A DNA stretch of 64,000 nt from a bacterium (GTDB lineage: Bacteria; Eisenbacteria; RBG-16-71-46; CAIMUX01). The number at the start of each line of letters is the position of its first letter. Positions within the stretch are counted from its first letter, which is position 1. Positions 1 to 9,176 of the stretch are shown here, piece by piece. The notes below the pieces were generated by a model. The model did no database searches and was not told where the DNA came from. It saw only the letters and a list, made by a program, of their open reading frames with translations. The position numbers were made by a program, and so were the translations under genes. The stretch is from assembly GCA_030431975.1 (NCBI GenBank), contig JAUIHP010000006.1, positions 62,001-126,000 on the forward strand, given 5' to 3'.

Positions 1-60
1 AGAATCAGAGTCACTCGCTAGCCCGTCCGGGCACTAGGAAGCGAGACGTGGAGGGCACCA

Positions 61-744
61 ATGGGCACGCGGACGATCATCCTGGTTCGTCACGGACAGT
101 ATGACCAGTCAAAGAACGGGACACCGGAAGAGCGCCTGACGAAGCTAGGCCGCCAGCAGGCTCGAAGTGCCGGACGCTACCTTCGTAAGCTGGAGATCGA
201 TTCCCTGTACGTCAGCGACATGCGGAGAGCCCGCGAGACCGCGCGTCTGATTTGCGAATCCCTGGACGGGATCGAACCCATCGTGAACCGCAGTCTCCGC
301 GAGTGTGTCCCCGCGCTACCGGCCGAGATCCTTTCTCCCAACAGTGACGCCGCCGATCTTCTGGACTTCGTGTTGCGGGCGCGACGGAGTCGAAAGTTTA
401 GACAGAAGGAACAGAAGGCGCTGGAAGAACAACCGTGGGTAGAGGCCGGCGCAGTGGAACGCGGAGCGGTACAGCTGGAGCGCGCCTGGAATCACTTCTT
501 TCGCCCCGCCAGTGGTCAGGACCGACTCGAGGTACTGGTCACCCACGGAAATCTCATTCGCGGTCTCCTGACCAAAGTCCTGGGCATTCCACCGGAGTTT
601 TGGCTCAACCGCATGCTGCCCTTTCATTGCGGGCTGACGACGATTCGGGTTCGGAAGCGCGGGCTCTGCTTTCTGCAGTCATACAATGAGCTTCAGCACC
701 TGCCCGCGGCGCAGCGGACGGGCCGGAACGTAAGCAGTTCCTAG
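61..744 (+). CDS. histidine phosphatase family (phosphoglycerate mutase-like) protein
   Basis: A 227-residue cytoplasmic protein of the histidine phosphatase superfamily, which hydrolyses phosphate esters through a phosphohistidine. The N-terminal signature VRHGQ (His11 is the nucleophile), the LRE segment near residue 80 and the second catalytic His in VTHGNLIRGLL (about residue 162) are all visible. A GGAGGG ribosome site lies just before the ATG. An insertion of charged residues around 100-125 separates the core halves, as in PGAM5/SixA-like members. The substrate cannot be told from sequence. It converges on the CHAT gene with a 14-bp gap. Confidence 0.9.
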   Translation: MGTRTIILVRHGQYDQSKNGTPEERLTKLGRQQARSAGRYLRKLEIDSLYVSDMRRARETARLICESLDGIEPIVNRSLRECVPALPAEILSPNSDAADLLDFVLRARRSRKFRQKEQKALEEQPWVEAGAVERGAVQLERAWNHFFRPASGQDRLEVLVTHGNLIRGLLTKVLGIPPEFWLNRMLPFHCGLTTIRVRKRGLCFLQSYNELQHLPAAQRTGRNVSSS

Positions 745-758
745 CTCATAAGCTGCGT

Positions 759-3329
759 TCACCCGCCGTAGAGGATGAACGCCGACCAGTAGCAAGGATG
801 GGAGTAGGGATGCCTGCCATCGCGTTCATACTCTACGAGCCGTCGGCGCGCCGACTGCAGAGCTGGAAGTAGATCCGGCGACTCATTTGGACGCAGAAAC
901 TCTCCGTAGAACGTCTCCATGAAGATCCGGGTCGCTTCATCGTCGACGTCCCAGCAGCTGACCAACAGATGGGTGGCCCCGGCGCGAAGAAAGGCCTGCG
1001 CGAACCCGACGACGCCTTCCCCGTGCACATGACGCCCCCGTCCGGTTTCGCAGGCGCTGAGAGTAACCACCAACGCATTGAGTTTCCAATTGCGGCTGAC
1101 CTCCCCCGCCGTGATCTCACCACTAAAGAACCGAGTCTCGTCCAATGCAGCATCGACGGGGTCGGGGAGATCCTGTTGGGAGAGAAGGAGAGCTGATCTT
1201 TCCGGCCGCTCGGGATCGGCGATGGCGTGCGTCGCGAAGTGGAGAACATCGAACTGTTCGAGTTCACCACCCGTCCGCATGTCTTCGATTCGAGCTTCGG
1301 CAGCGTCTTCACCCAATAGGACCCGGACATCGTCGAACAACGGCGTGATCATCTCGACTTCCCGGCGCGTTGCCGGCAGTTGGGGGACGGCTTCCCCAAA
1401 CGGAGGATCACCGAGAAGTAGCGCGCGGGACGGTTTCTTCGTGCGATTTCGTTCCGAAGCCAGCTTGGCGTACGTCGCCGCGGAAGGCATGTACGAGACC
1501 AGGCGTTTCAATCCGACAACAGATCCGCCACGGTCCGACAGGCACTCGACAGGGAATCCGGCCAGAACTCCACTGCTGACCACAACCCAGTGATCGGCAT
1601 CCTCCAGCCACGGTTCTAGAGGCTCGAACCACGTTCTCCAAACCTCTTCCGTTTGGGTGCGATGCGCATCGGGACGCGGCGCCCGCAAGCTCGATCGACC
1701 GGCCCGCGCCAATTCGTCCGCAAGCACCTCGACCGATTGTCTCGCTCTTTCCGGCTGAAAGTTGGGCAGTCGAACCCAACGAACGTCGTCAGAGTCGATG
1801 ACGTAGCCCCAGGCGGGGAAGGACTCGCCTCTTCTCGGTTCGATCCAGCCAACGACGACCGTCCTTGCATCGAGAGCGTCACGAATGCCGTCCATCGTGA
1901 CGACCGCATCGGGCTCAGCCTCATCGACTCGAAAGATTATTTCACGCAGGGCCCGCCCCTGGGCCTTGTCCACCTGAGCCCAGACATCTTCACGACCCAA
2001 CTCCAAGAGACTGATCGCAAGCGCGGAGTACGGCTCGGCCATGAAGGTCGTCCGCTCCGTTCCGTGACGGACCTTCCGGCGCGCAGCTTCGAAGCCCGAT
2101 GCGGCGTGCGACAGTCGCTTCTCCGCCAGTTCGAATTCACCGCACTCCATCCACATCAAACCGGCCAGAGTGCGGGATTCCACCGCCAAGGGATGATTGG
2201 CGCTCCACGCCTCGATGCGGGACGCAGCCGCTTCGAACAACCGGTCGGCCGTCTCTGTTTGTTTCTGCGCGGCATAGAGTCGCGCCATGGCTGCGTCGCA
2301 GTACGCGAGTTCGGCATGACCGGCTCCGAGCTTGGCCTCCCGAATTCGTCGCGATTCTGTCAACGACAACTCGGCATCCACAAGTCGACCGGCGAAGCGC
2401 TGCGCGTGACCCATCTGAAGAAGGAACGTCGCGACGTCTGGATGGTCCGGACCGAGCACCTTCCGGCACCGTTCCACGATCTGCTGATAGATGTCGATAG
2501 CCTCTTCGTACTGGAGCCCTTGGACCAGATGCGCGGCCAGGTTGCTCTTTGCGTGGAGCAGGACGAACGGATCTTCCTCTTCAAGCGGTTGGGCCAGGTT
2601 CACGGCTTTCCTTAGAAGCTCCGGAGCCTCCGGGTGACCGATGTCGAAAAGAACGCGACCCAGAAAACACGTGGTCCAGACGACCGGGGTTGCGTTCGGA
2701 CCCAGCTGCTGCGCCCGGATAGCGAGGGCACCGCGATAGAGTTGTTCGGCGTACCGATACGCGCCCAGGTCATGTTGGAGGCGGCCGAGGTTGTGCAACC
2801 CGGTGGCCGTACTCAGATGGTCTCCAAGCTGATCTCGCCAGATCCGAACAGCGCGTTGCAGGAACCCTCGTGCGGCTCCCAGTTCTCCCTTGAGCCAATG
2901 CAGACGTGCGGTGTCATTGAGGCTCTCCGCCGTGAGCACATGATCGGAACCCAATTGTTGCTCGCGAATCGAAAGGGCCCGGGACAGAGGCTCGGCGGCT
3001 GCCGTCAACTCACCCTGGTCCTGCAGAGCGAGGGAGAGTCCCTCCAATGCGGCCGCGACATCGAGGTGGTCGGGACCTTGCATCGACTCGCGAAGTTGGA
3101 TCTCTTCATTTCGCAGCGCAACCGCGGTGTCGAAACGACCGCTATCGTAAGCTTCCTGCGCCGCCTGAGCTGCGGCATCGGCTGCATCTGCGTTCGCGTC
3201 CACGTCTGCGTTCGTGTTCGCGACCACGCCGGCGTCCGCCGGGATTCGTGGGGTCTTGTCGTCGCTGTTGCCTTGCATCCGGACCATTATCGGGCCGGTC
3301 GTCGTCATGGGCAAACGGAAGGAACTCAC
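759..3329 (-). CDS. TPR-repeat CHAT-domain (caspase-like) protein
   Basis: An 856-residue protein with no signal peptide. Residues about 50-430 are tandem tetratricopeptide repeats of the kinesin-light-chain type (repeated A-x-x-L-x-R-A/L pattern). Residues about 540-856 form a CHAT domain, a clan CD cysteine protease related to caspases and separase. The catalytic pair is present: His701 in the FATHA motif and Cys760 in SACETG, followed by the typical GFAQAFLRAGA and SCWDVDD segments. It is the last gene of an operon behind an ECF sigma factor and a zinc-finger/TPR protein. The start is uncertain: GTG at 3329 has no good ribosome site, and ATG codons at 3308 and 3287 are alternatives. An intact dyad suggests an active peptidase; the target is unknown. 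Confidence 0.9.
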   Translation of the reverse strand: MSSFRLPMTTTGPIMVRMQGNSDDKTPRIPADAGVVANTNADVDANADAADAAAQAAQEAYDSGRFDTAVALRNEEIQLRESMQGPDHLDVAAALEGLSLALQDQGELTAAAEPLSRALSIREQQLGSDHVLTAESLNDTARLHWLKGELGAARGFLQRAVRIWRDQLGDHLSTATGLHNLGRLQHDLGAYRYAEQLYRGALAIRAQQLGPNATPVVWTTCFLGRVLFDIGHPEAPELLRKAVNLAQPLEEEDPFVLLHAKSNLAAHLVQGLQYEEAIDIYQQIVERCRKVLGPDHPDVATFLLQMGHAQRFAGRLVDAELSLTESRRIREAKLGAGHAELAYCDAAMARLYAAQKQTETADRLFEAAASRIEAWSANHPLAVESRTLAGLMWMECGEFELAEKRLSHAASGFEAARRKVRHGTERTTFMAEPYSALAISLLELGREDVWAQVDKAQGRALREIIFRVDEAEPDAVVTMDGIRDALDARTVVVGWIEPRRGESFPAWGYVIDSDDVRWVRLPNFQPERARQSVEVLADELARAGRSSLRAPRPDAHRTQTEEVWRTWFEPLEPWLEDADHWVVVSSGVLAGFPVECLSDRGGSVVGLKRLVSYMPSAATYAKLASERNRTKKPSRALLLGDPPFGEAVPQLPATRREVEMITPLFDDVRVLLGEDAAEARIEDMRTGGELEQFDVLHFATHAIADPERPERSALLLSQQDLPDPVDAALDETRFFSGEITAGEVSRNWKLNALVVTLSACETGRGRHVHGEGVVGFAQAFLRAGATHLLVSCWDVDDEATRIFMETFYGEFLRPNESPDLLPALQSARRRLVEYERDGRHPYSHPCYWSAFILYGG

Positions 3330-3373
3330 TCGACTGGGGTGTCACCGCGAGTCCGCTTGGGTCAACGCAGTTC

Positions 3374-4243
3374 CTACGCCGGCGGAAGTGTCTCGAGCCG
3401 TTTCAGCATCTCCCGGGCTCGCGAAGCGTTCTCACCGTCGTAGACGGTCACGGAATGAAGGACGGTCCGCGCTTCGTCGATGTCCCCGAGCCCGGCCGTG
3501 GCTTGCGCCAACTGCCAAAGGCTCTCTTCTTCGAGCTCTTCAGAGTCGGTCGACTCGAAGACCTGCCGGAAGATTTCGGATGCCTCCCGCGGCAGGCCAC
3601 TGAGGCAAACTGCCGAGCCGAAGTACAAAGCCGTTTCCGCGTCTTCGGGTCGGGCCTTGACGACGTCACCGAGACGCTCGGCGGCCGTTTCATACTCACC
3701 ATTCGTGTAGGCGGCAAGGCCCAGCATCCGCTGTTCGTCCACTTCGTTCCGCGGTACGCCTCGATGAACGGCGACCGGAAGCGGAGTCGGAACGAGTAAG
3801 GATGCCACTTGTCGCGCCAGCTCTCCAATACGCGCCCTCCAACGCTGCACGTCATCGGCCAGCTCCGGAAGGTCTATTGCCCGTTCCGCTTCCTGCGGAG
3901 CCTCGACCTTCGGTTCGAACCCGAGAAAGCGAAGCTCGCGGCAACACTGATCGCAATGATCCAGGTGGCGCGCCAGGGCTTCGCGCTCGATCACACCCAC
4001 CGATGCCCCGACCTCCTTCCAATTCACGAGCATACGGGGAGGGATGTGCGGAACTTGTTCATCCGAAGAATGAGCCTCCCGCTCCCGAATGAGTTCGTTC
4101 CACTCGTCTCGGCAGAAGGCACAGTCACTCCGGTGTTTCTCGTGCTCCGACAAGACCTCCTCGCCGATGAGCCCGGCAAGCCGAAGCAGCGAATTGCGTC
4201 GAAACGCAGCGTGAGGATCATTGGCCCTGGGTTCATTCGCCAT
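3374..4243 (-). CDS. zinc-finger anti-sigma-like protein with TPR region
   Basis: A 289-residue protein with two H-x3-C-x2-C zinc-binding motifs, HRSDCAFC (about residues 37-44) and HLDHCDQC (about 92-99). This is the fingerprint of ZAS-type (zf-HC2) anti-sigma factors, here duplicated. The C-terminal half (about 180-285) carries TPR-like helices (AAYTNGEYETAAERL, TALYFGSAVCLSG). No convincing transmembrane helix separates the parts, so it is probably a soluble anti-sigma factor. Its ATG overlaps the end of the sigma factor gene by 11 bp, a hallmark of sigma/anti-sigma pairs. The TPR part could bind the TPR-CHAT protein encoded downstream (inference). Confidence 0.8.
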   Translation of the reverse strand: MANEPRANDPHAAFRRNSLLRLAGLIGEEVLSEHEKHRSDCAFCRDEWNELIREREAHSSDEQVPHIPPRMLVNWKEVGASVGVIEREALARHLDHCDQCCRELRFLGFEPKVEAPQEAERAIDLPELADDVQRWRARIGELARQVASLLVPTPLPVAVHRGVPRNEVDEQRMLGLAAYTNGEYETAAERLGDVVKARPEDAETALYFGSAVCLSGLPREASEIFRQVFESTDSEELEEESLWQLAQATAGLGDIDEARTVLHSVTVYDGENASRAREMLKRLETLPPA

Positions 4244-4793
4244 GGATCGCGTCTCCGATCTCCCGCCAACGAGGATCCGTCGTGAGCGCCTGCTTCAGAC
4301 TTCCCAAACATCGGGACCATCGCTTACGAACGGTCGCGGCCTCGATACCGAGTTCGGTCGCCACGTCCTTCCACTCGCGTGACTTCAGGAAGGACCGGAG
4401 CAGCCCCCCGCACCCACCGTCTGCTTTCTCGACGAAGAACTCATTGGCAATCAAGGCCAACCGCTCGGTGAGGTCACCCCAGCTCGAGTCCGTCCATCCA
4501 CCCTGGATACTGGTCGCCGTCGCAGCCACTTTCTGTTCCTGTGTGAAAGCATCGTAGTAGCGGCGGGCGCGGGACTGAACCCGCAGGTGATCCATCCACG
4601 TTCGCTTGCAAACCGTCATGACCAGGGCGTCGACGTTCTGCGCAGAGTCGCGCTCGAAGGCGCACATCAGCCTCAACGAGACTTGCTGCGTCAGGTCTTC
4701 CACCAGGTCCTCCTCCTGTCGACAAAGTCGAACGAGGCGTTGTCGCGCCAGGCGACGAACGTGTTCCCAATCGATGCTTTCGGTGCTGGTCAA
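4233..4793 (-). CDS. ECF-type RNA polymerase sigma factor
   Basis: About 186 residues with region 2 (DLTQQVSLRLM through the DALVMTVCKRTWMDHLR helix) and region 4 ending in the helix-turn-helix EWKDVATELGIEAATVRKRWSRCLGSLKQAL. Region 1 and 3 are absent, so it is an extracytoplasmic-function sigma factor. I chose TTG at 4793 because GGAGAG lies 5 nt upstream; a GTG at 4823 in the same frame has no ribosome site. It is the first gene of the operon followed by the zinc-finger protein and the CHAT protein, so it probably directs transcription of its own operon under control of the downstream anti-sigma factor. Confidence 0.85.
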   Translation of the reverse strand: MTSTESIDWEHVRRLARQRLVRLCRQEEDLVEDLTQQVSLRLMCAFERDSAQNVDALVMTVCKRTWMDHLRVQSRARRYYDAFTQEQKVAATATSIQGGWTDSSWGDLTERLALIANEFFVEKADGGCGGLLRSFLKSREWKDVATELGIEAATVRKRWSRCLGSLKQALTTDPRWREIGDAIHGE

Positions 4794-4889
4794 ACGCGCT
4801 CTCCGGATTCCAAAGGGATGCACCGAATCGTAGCACTCTGACCACTGTCGTCCATGTCATCGACGGTGGGGGCTACGTGTGACCGAGGA

Positions 4890-4915
4890 AACGGGTCTTC
4901 CGCCTCCAGGTTTCC
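4890..4915 (-). promoter_or_regulatory. possible ECF-type autoregulatory promoter
   Basis: On the minus strand GGAAAC (4910-4915), 16 bases, then CGTT (4890-4893). This resembles the GGAAC-N16-CGTC/T pattern recognised by many ECF sigma factors and lies about 100 bp upstream of the sigma factor start. The same stretch reads GGAAAC...GTTTCC on the plus strand, so it is also an inverted repeat facing the divergent secreted-protein gene. Only motif resemblance supports it. Confidence 0.3.
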
Positions 4916-5101
4916 TCCGAAGACCAGTGGCGATCTTTTCGCCCCCCCCAACCACTTGTCAATTAGGCACTTAGCGGGCATGTGGCGATTTTCTCCGCCT
5001 TGTCGGTCACACCGCGACTCCTCTGTCGACGGACTCCACGAACGCAGCCGACAACACCACGGCCGGATTTGAACACCGACAAGACAGGAGATGATGTGAC
5101 C

Positions 5102-7954
5102 ATGAAGACGTTCCCCGTTCTCACCGCGGCCCTCGACACTCGACGGCCGTCTCAAAGGAAGCCACGCACAGGAAGAGTGCTCAACGCTCACGGCCAGACC
5201 TGGAAGCTCTGGCTCCTGTCCACCTGGACGATGCTGCTGGCGTTGGGCTTCGCTCACGAAGTCGCCGTCGCCCAGGGCGCAAGAGAGGTCGTTATCGACA
5301 CCGCCTACAAGTTCCGCAACGCGGACTGGGCGATCGACGAAAACGGCGCGTACTTCGCCGTGGCCCAAGTCGAGGACGGCTCGACCGGGCGGGAGGTTCG
5401 TGTCTACCGCTCCGACGATCACGGCGAGACCTGGCGCCAATGGGGCCGCTTCTGGGACACCGACAGCGAGTCCGAGTACCTGTACCCTTCCGTCACCTGT
5501 GCGCAGGGGCCGAGCGGCCGATTGCTCGTCGCGATGGTCGAGGATCCCAACGACGGTGTGACGCGGTCGAGACTTTGCGTCTATGCCGCGTCCACCGATG
5601 CTTCATTCCCGACCTGGTCACGGACGGTCGTCGGTGAGTCTTCCTCCGAAGACTATCGGAACCCCGACATCGAAACGGACGCCGCCTTCTACGACGACTA
5701 CAACGTCTATCTCGTCTACGAACGTTCCACCGGTTGGGGTGCGGGCGATATCCACTTCGCCCGATCGACGGACTTCGGATCCTTCTTCTCCCACAACTAT
5801 CCGATCATCGTCGAGTCGGAAGCCGGCTCCCTAACGAGTCCGGTTCTGAGCTACGGCTTCGGGGACCAACTGCACGTCATTGCCCGTCGGGTCGACATCA
5901 CCGACGGAACCGGAATCTCCATGCGGCGCGGCTTTGGCCGCGTCCCTACTGCATTCAACTGGTTCGGAACGGTGGAAGTCGAGGCCTCGGGCACGGGCGT
6001 CAGCCACAACCGACCGTGGATCGCCGCTTCCAAGACCACCAACGACGTCTATGCGTCCTATTCCAGAAACGAAGGAGAGCTTCACGGAGTCTTCCTTTCC
6101 AGCACCGACGGCGGTGTGACCTTCAGCGATCGCGAAGACTCACCCACCGTTCCCGGCTATTACTTCAGCAGCGGCGTCAATGCTCTCGGCGAGCCCGCAG
6201 TCGCCGGATGCATTTTCAACTTCGCCCGCCCGCTCGTCCCCGACTTCTCCGGTCCTTGGGAAACAACGCAGATGTTCGACGATCAGGGCTATGCACCCGG
6301 CCACCCTCCCGTCGTCCTGGCTGACCCCGCTCGCGACGATCAGTTCGGAATGGTCGGGATCGTCTGGCATCCGGATGAGGCCCAATCAAAACTCCGTTTC
6401 TACGGCGAGTGGCGGACGGAACCAGAGTGGCCGGTTTACCAGAGCACGATTCCGTTGGTCGCGAACAATCCGGTCGTGGCTCCGGCGGCGTTGATCGACG
6501 TCAACGGCGACATGCAGATGGAGTTCGTCCACGTTACCCAGTCCGGCCACGTTTGGATGGTCGAGAACGACGGGACTCCGCTCGCCGGATGGCCGGTCGA
6601 CATCGGCAACCCCGTCGCAGGAAGCCCGGTCGCCGTCGCGGACATCGATGGGGACGGCGAAGTGGAAGTCGTCATCGGTAACGACGCGGGGCAGGTCCAC
6701 GCCTTCGCTCTGGACGGAACGACGATGCCCGGTTTCCCGGTGACGGTCGGCTCGGATCCTGTCCACGTTTCCATTGGTGACTTCGCGCTTCGCGGGGATC
6801 TGACGATCGTGGCCGGGTCCGGCAGTCTGCTCAGTCTCGTCGGCCCCGATGGAAACCTCGCCACCGGATTCCCTGTAGCCATGCTGGGTGACATCGAACA
6901 CACCTGCGCCACCGGCGACTACGACAACGACGGAACGACAGAGATCGCCTGCGGCCACGGCAATCGCCTGAGCCTTCTCGACAGCAGCGGAAGCGTCGAG
7001 TGGACCGTCGCCTTTGCGGCCGACCTCAGCGACTCACCGACCATGGGTGACTTCGACTTCGGTTACAATTTCATGGAGATCGCCGTGCCGCTGGAGAACG
7101 GCGAGATGCATCTGCTACAGAACGACGGAACAAGCATGCCTGGATTCCCGTGGAACGAACCGAGCGGCCTGCCGAACACCAGCGCAACGTTTTCTGACGT
7201 CCTCGGAACCGGAAGCCATGAACTTCTTTGGGGGAACAAGTCGGGCGCAATCTACTCGACCAACTACGCTCGTCCCGATGAGCACGTATCAGGATTCCCG
7301 GCCCTCACCGAGGGTCCGGTGGTCGCAGCTCCGATCACGACGCATTCTGCGGTCGGCCCGTCGCACCTCTACTTCGGAGACCAGGCCGGACTGGCCTTCG
7401 GTTGGACCAACATTCTCGGCGCAGTGGACGGATGGCCGATCCCGTTGGACGGTCAGGTCATCGGCACACCGTTGAGTGCGGATCTCGATGACGACGGCTC
7501 CATCGAGGTCGTCTTCTACACACCAAGCGGCATCCAGATCCTCGACCTGCACTCACCGATCAACAACAGCTTCATCTGGCCGCTGGACATGGCCAACAAT
7601 CAGCGGACGGGGAGCGCGCCCGCGATTCCCGTCCCGGCTGACTCCCCCGATTTTGGAACTCTGCCTACCGCCTCGTTGCAACTTCGGTCGGCGAATCCGG
7701 TTCACGATACGGCTTCGTTGCGGCTTACCCTGGCCGAAGCTTCGAACGTCGACCTGGCGATCTTCGACAGCACAGGACGCCGCGTGGCGGATCTGGGTCG
7801 GGGGATTCGACCGGCGGGAGCGCATGACCTGACCTGGAACGGAAAAGACTCCATCGGTCGAATTGCGCCGTCCGGAATGTACTTCGTTCGTGCCCGGATC
7901 GAGACGGGTCGTTCCACCGATCGCATCGTGCAGAGGCTCGCCGTACTTCGGTAG
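5102..7954 (+). CDS. secreted BNR/FG-GAP propeller protein with FlgD-like C-terminal domain
   Basis: A 950-residue exported protein. An extended N-region precedes a hydrophobic signal (WLLSTWTMLLALGFAHEVAVA) near residues 38-57. The N-terminal half has sialidase/BNR-type repeats (YRSDDHGETWRQWG). The middle carries FG-GAP/VCBS calcium-loop repeats such as DIDGDGEVEVVIGND. The last about 85 residues are a FlgD-like Ig fold (LAIFDSTGRRVADL, then GMYFVRARIE...RLAVLR). The ATG at 5102 follows AGGAG; an in-frame ATG at 4982 would place 40 unlikely residues before it. Enzyme activity is not evident; an adhesive or surface-display role is likely. Confidence 0.8.
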   Translation: MKTFPVLTAALDTRRPSQRKPRTGRVLNAHGQTWKLWLLSTWTMLLALGFAHEVAVAQGAREVVIDTAYKFRNADWAIDENGAYFAVAQVEDGSTGREVRVYRSDDHGETWRQWGRFWDTDSESEYLYPSVTCAQGPSGRLLVAMVEDPNDGVTRSRLCVYAASTDASFPTWSRTVVGESSSEDYRNPDIETDAAFYDDYNVYLVYERSTGWGAGDIHFARSTDFGSFFSHNYPIIVESEAGSLTSPVLSYGFGDQLHVIARRVDITDGTGISMRRGFGRVPTAFNWFGTVEVEASGTGVSHNRPWIAASKTTNDVYASYSRNEGELHGVFLSSTDGGVTFSDREDSPTVPGYYFSSGVNALGEPAVAGCIFNFARPLVPDFSGPWETTQMFDDQGYAPGHPPVVLADPARDDQFGMVGIVWHPDEAQSKLRFYGEWRTEPEWPVYQSTIPLVANNPVVAPAALIDVNGDMQMEFVHVTQSGHVWMVENDGTPLAGWPVDIGNPVAGSPVAVADIDGDGEVEVVIGNDAGQVHAFALDGTTMPGFPVTVGSDPVHVSIGDFALRGDLTIVAGSGSLLSLVGPDGNLATGFPVAMLGDIEHTCATGDYDNDGTTEIACGHGNRLSLLDSSGSVEWTVAFAADLSDSPTMGDFDFGYNFMEIAVPLENGEMHLLQNDGTSMPGFPWNEPSGLPNTSATFSDVLGTGSHELLWGNKSGAIYSTNYARPDEHVSGFPALTEGPVVAAPITTHSAVGPSHLYFGDQAGLAFGWTNILGAVDGWPIPLDGQVIGTPLSADLDDDGSIEVVFYTPSGIQILDLHSPINNSFIWPLDMANNQRTGSAPAIPVPADSPDFGTLPTASLQLRSANPVHDTASLRLTLAEASNVDLAIFDSTGRRVADLGRGIRPAGAHDLTWNGKDSIGRIAPSGMYFVRARIETGRSTDRIVQRLAVLR

Positions 7955-8032
7955 CGGACTGACGGAGAGCGCCGGTCGGGGAGCGGGCGGGCGGGGAACG
8001 GCCGGACGGTAGCGGCCGCACTGTGCCGGCCG

Positions 8033-8050
8033 GTAAGTCCGGCGACTTAC
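8033..8050 (+). terminator. stem-loop after the secreted protein gene
   Basis: GTAAGTC-CGGC-GACTTAC, a perfect 7-bp stem with a 4-base loop, 79 bp downstream of the preceding stop codon. A second perfect 9-bp stem (AACCTCGCC...GGCGAGGTT, 8095-8124) follows, before the cyclase gene. No long T-run follows either, so they may be terminators or leader structures. The rest of 7955-8237 is GC-rich and shows no gene. Confidence 0.45.
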
Positions 8051-8237
8051 TCCCGGTTCTTTGACGTGAGCCGACCTTCTCACGACCATCGATCAACCTC
8101 GCCTCCGGCAACGGGGGCGAGGTTGGGTGCACCACTGGCAAGCAGCTTGAAATTCCGCAGGATCGGGTCCATGCAGTACCCTTCGGTTGCGAACGGATTG
8201 GCCGTTCGGCCCGAGACTCTGTTGGACACCGAATCGA

Positions 8238-9176
8238 ATGAGCATGTCGTCGACTCAATCCCTGGCCGTCCTCTTTGCCGATATCGCCGGCAGTACGCGC
8301 CTCTACGAGGAGTTGGGGGACGGACCGGCCAAGCACCTCATTGGCCGGGGGCTTGCGGCCATGTCTGAACGAGCCGCCGCGGCGGGCGGCCGGTTGGTCA
8401 AGACGATCGGCGACGAGATCCTCTGCACCTTCCCCGACGCCACAGCGGCAGCGAGAGCCGGGCTCGGAATGCACGAAGCCCTGTTCCGCGTCCATCCGGC
8501 GAAACCTCTGGTCGCGTATGTGGGCCTCCATTGGGGCGAAGTCATCCAAGAGAACGGCGACATCTTCGGTGATGCCGTCAACGTCGCGTCCCGCGTCGTC
8601 AACCTGCGCCGTCCTCGTGAGACGCTGACCACTGCATCGACACTCAATCAGCTCGAATCGGATCTCCGAACCCGTGCCCGGCGGATCGACCGCGTTCAAT
8701 TGAAGGGCAAGGAAGAAGCGTTCGAGATCTACGAGCTCGTGCTCGAGACAACGGATCTGACGATCATCGGCGCTTTCCGACTTCCGGAAGCGAACCCAGT
8801 CCTTTCACCGAACACTACACATCTGGACTTGAACGTCGGTGGAGAACCGCATCGACTCGATGCCCGGCGGTCTCCCGTCACCCTTGGCCGCCTCGACCAC
8901 TGCGACATCGTCGTCCCGTCGACCTGCACCTCGAGGACGCATGCCCGGATCGAATACCGCGGAAGCCGATTCGTCCTCATCGATCAAAGCTCCAACGGTA
9001 CCTTCATCCAACCGGACGGCGACGAGGGTTGCCACATCGTCCGAGACGAAATCGACCTTACCGGTTCCGGCAAGATCGGGTTCGGCGCACCAGTCGGAGA
9101 GAGCGGACTCACTCCCGTTTCCTACGTCGTCACTGAAGGTCGGAACAAAGAATTCCAAGGAGGAGGCGTCGAGTGA
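8238..9176 (+). CDS. class III adenylate cyclase with C-terminal FHA domain
   Basis: A 312-residue soluble protein. Residues 6-165 are a class III nucleotidyl cyclase: metal-binding Asp15 (FADIAGST) and Asp59 (IGDE), adenine-type selectors Lys55 and Asp112, and transition-state Asn115 and Arg119 (GDAVNVASR), so it looks active on ATP. Residues 195-290 are a forkhead-associated domain with the phosphothreonine-reading residues: Arg218 (LGR), SRTH (Ser232, His235) and SSNGTF. It should make cAMP under control of Ser/Thr phosphorylation signalling (inference). I chose ATG 8238; ATG 8244 is equally possible and an upstream in-frame start at 8187 adds non-conserved residues. The stop overlaps the phosphodiesterase start (GTGA). 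Confidence 0.9.
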   Translation: MSMSSTQSLAVLFADIAGSTRLYEELGDGPAKHLIGRGLAAMSERAAAAGGRLVKTIGDEILCTFPDATAAARAGLGMHEALFRVHPAKPLVAYVGLHWGEVIQENGDIFGDAVNVASRVVNLRRPRETLTTASTLNQLESDLRTRARRIDRVQLKGKEEAFEIYELVLETTDLTIIGAFRLPEANPVLSPNTTHLDLNVGGEPHRLDARRSPVTLGRLDHCDIVVPSTCTSRTHARIEYRGSRFVLIDQSSNGTFIQPDGDEGCHIVRDEIDLTGSGKIGFGAPVGESGLTPVSYVVTEGRNKEFQGGGVE

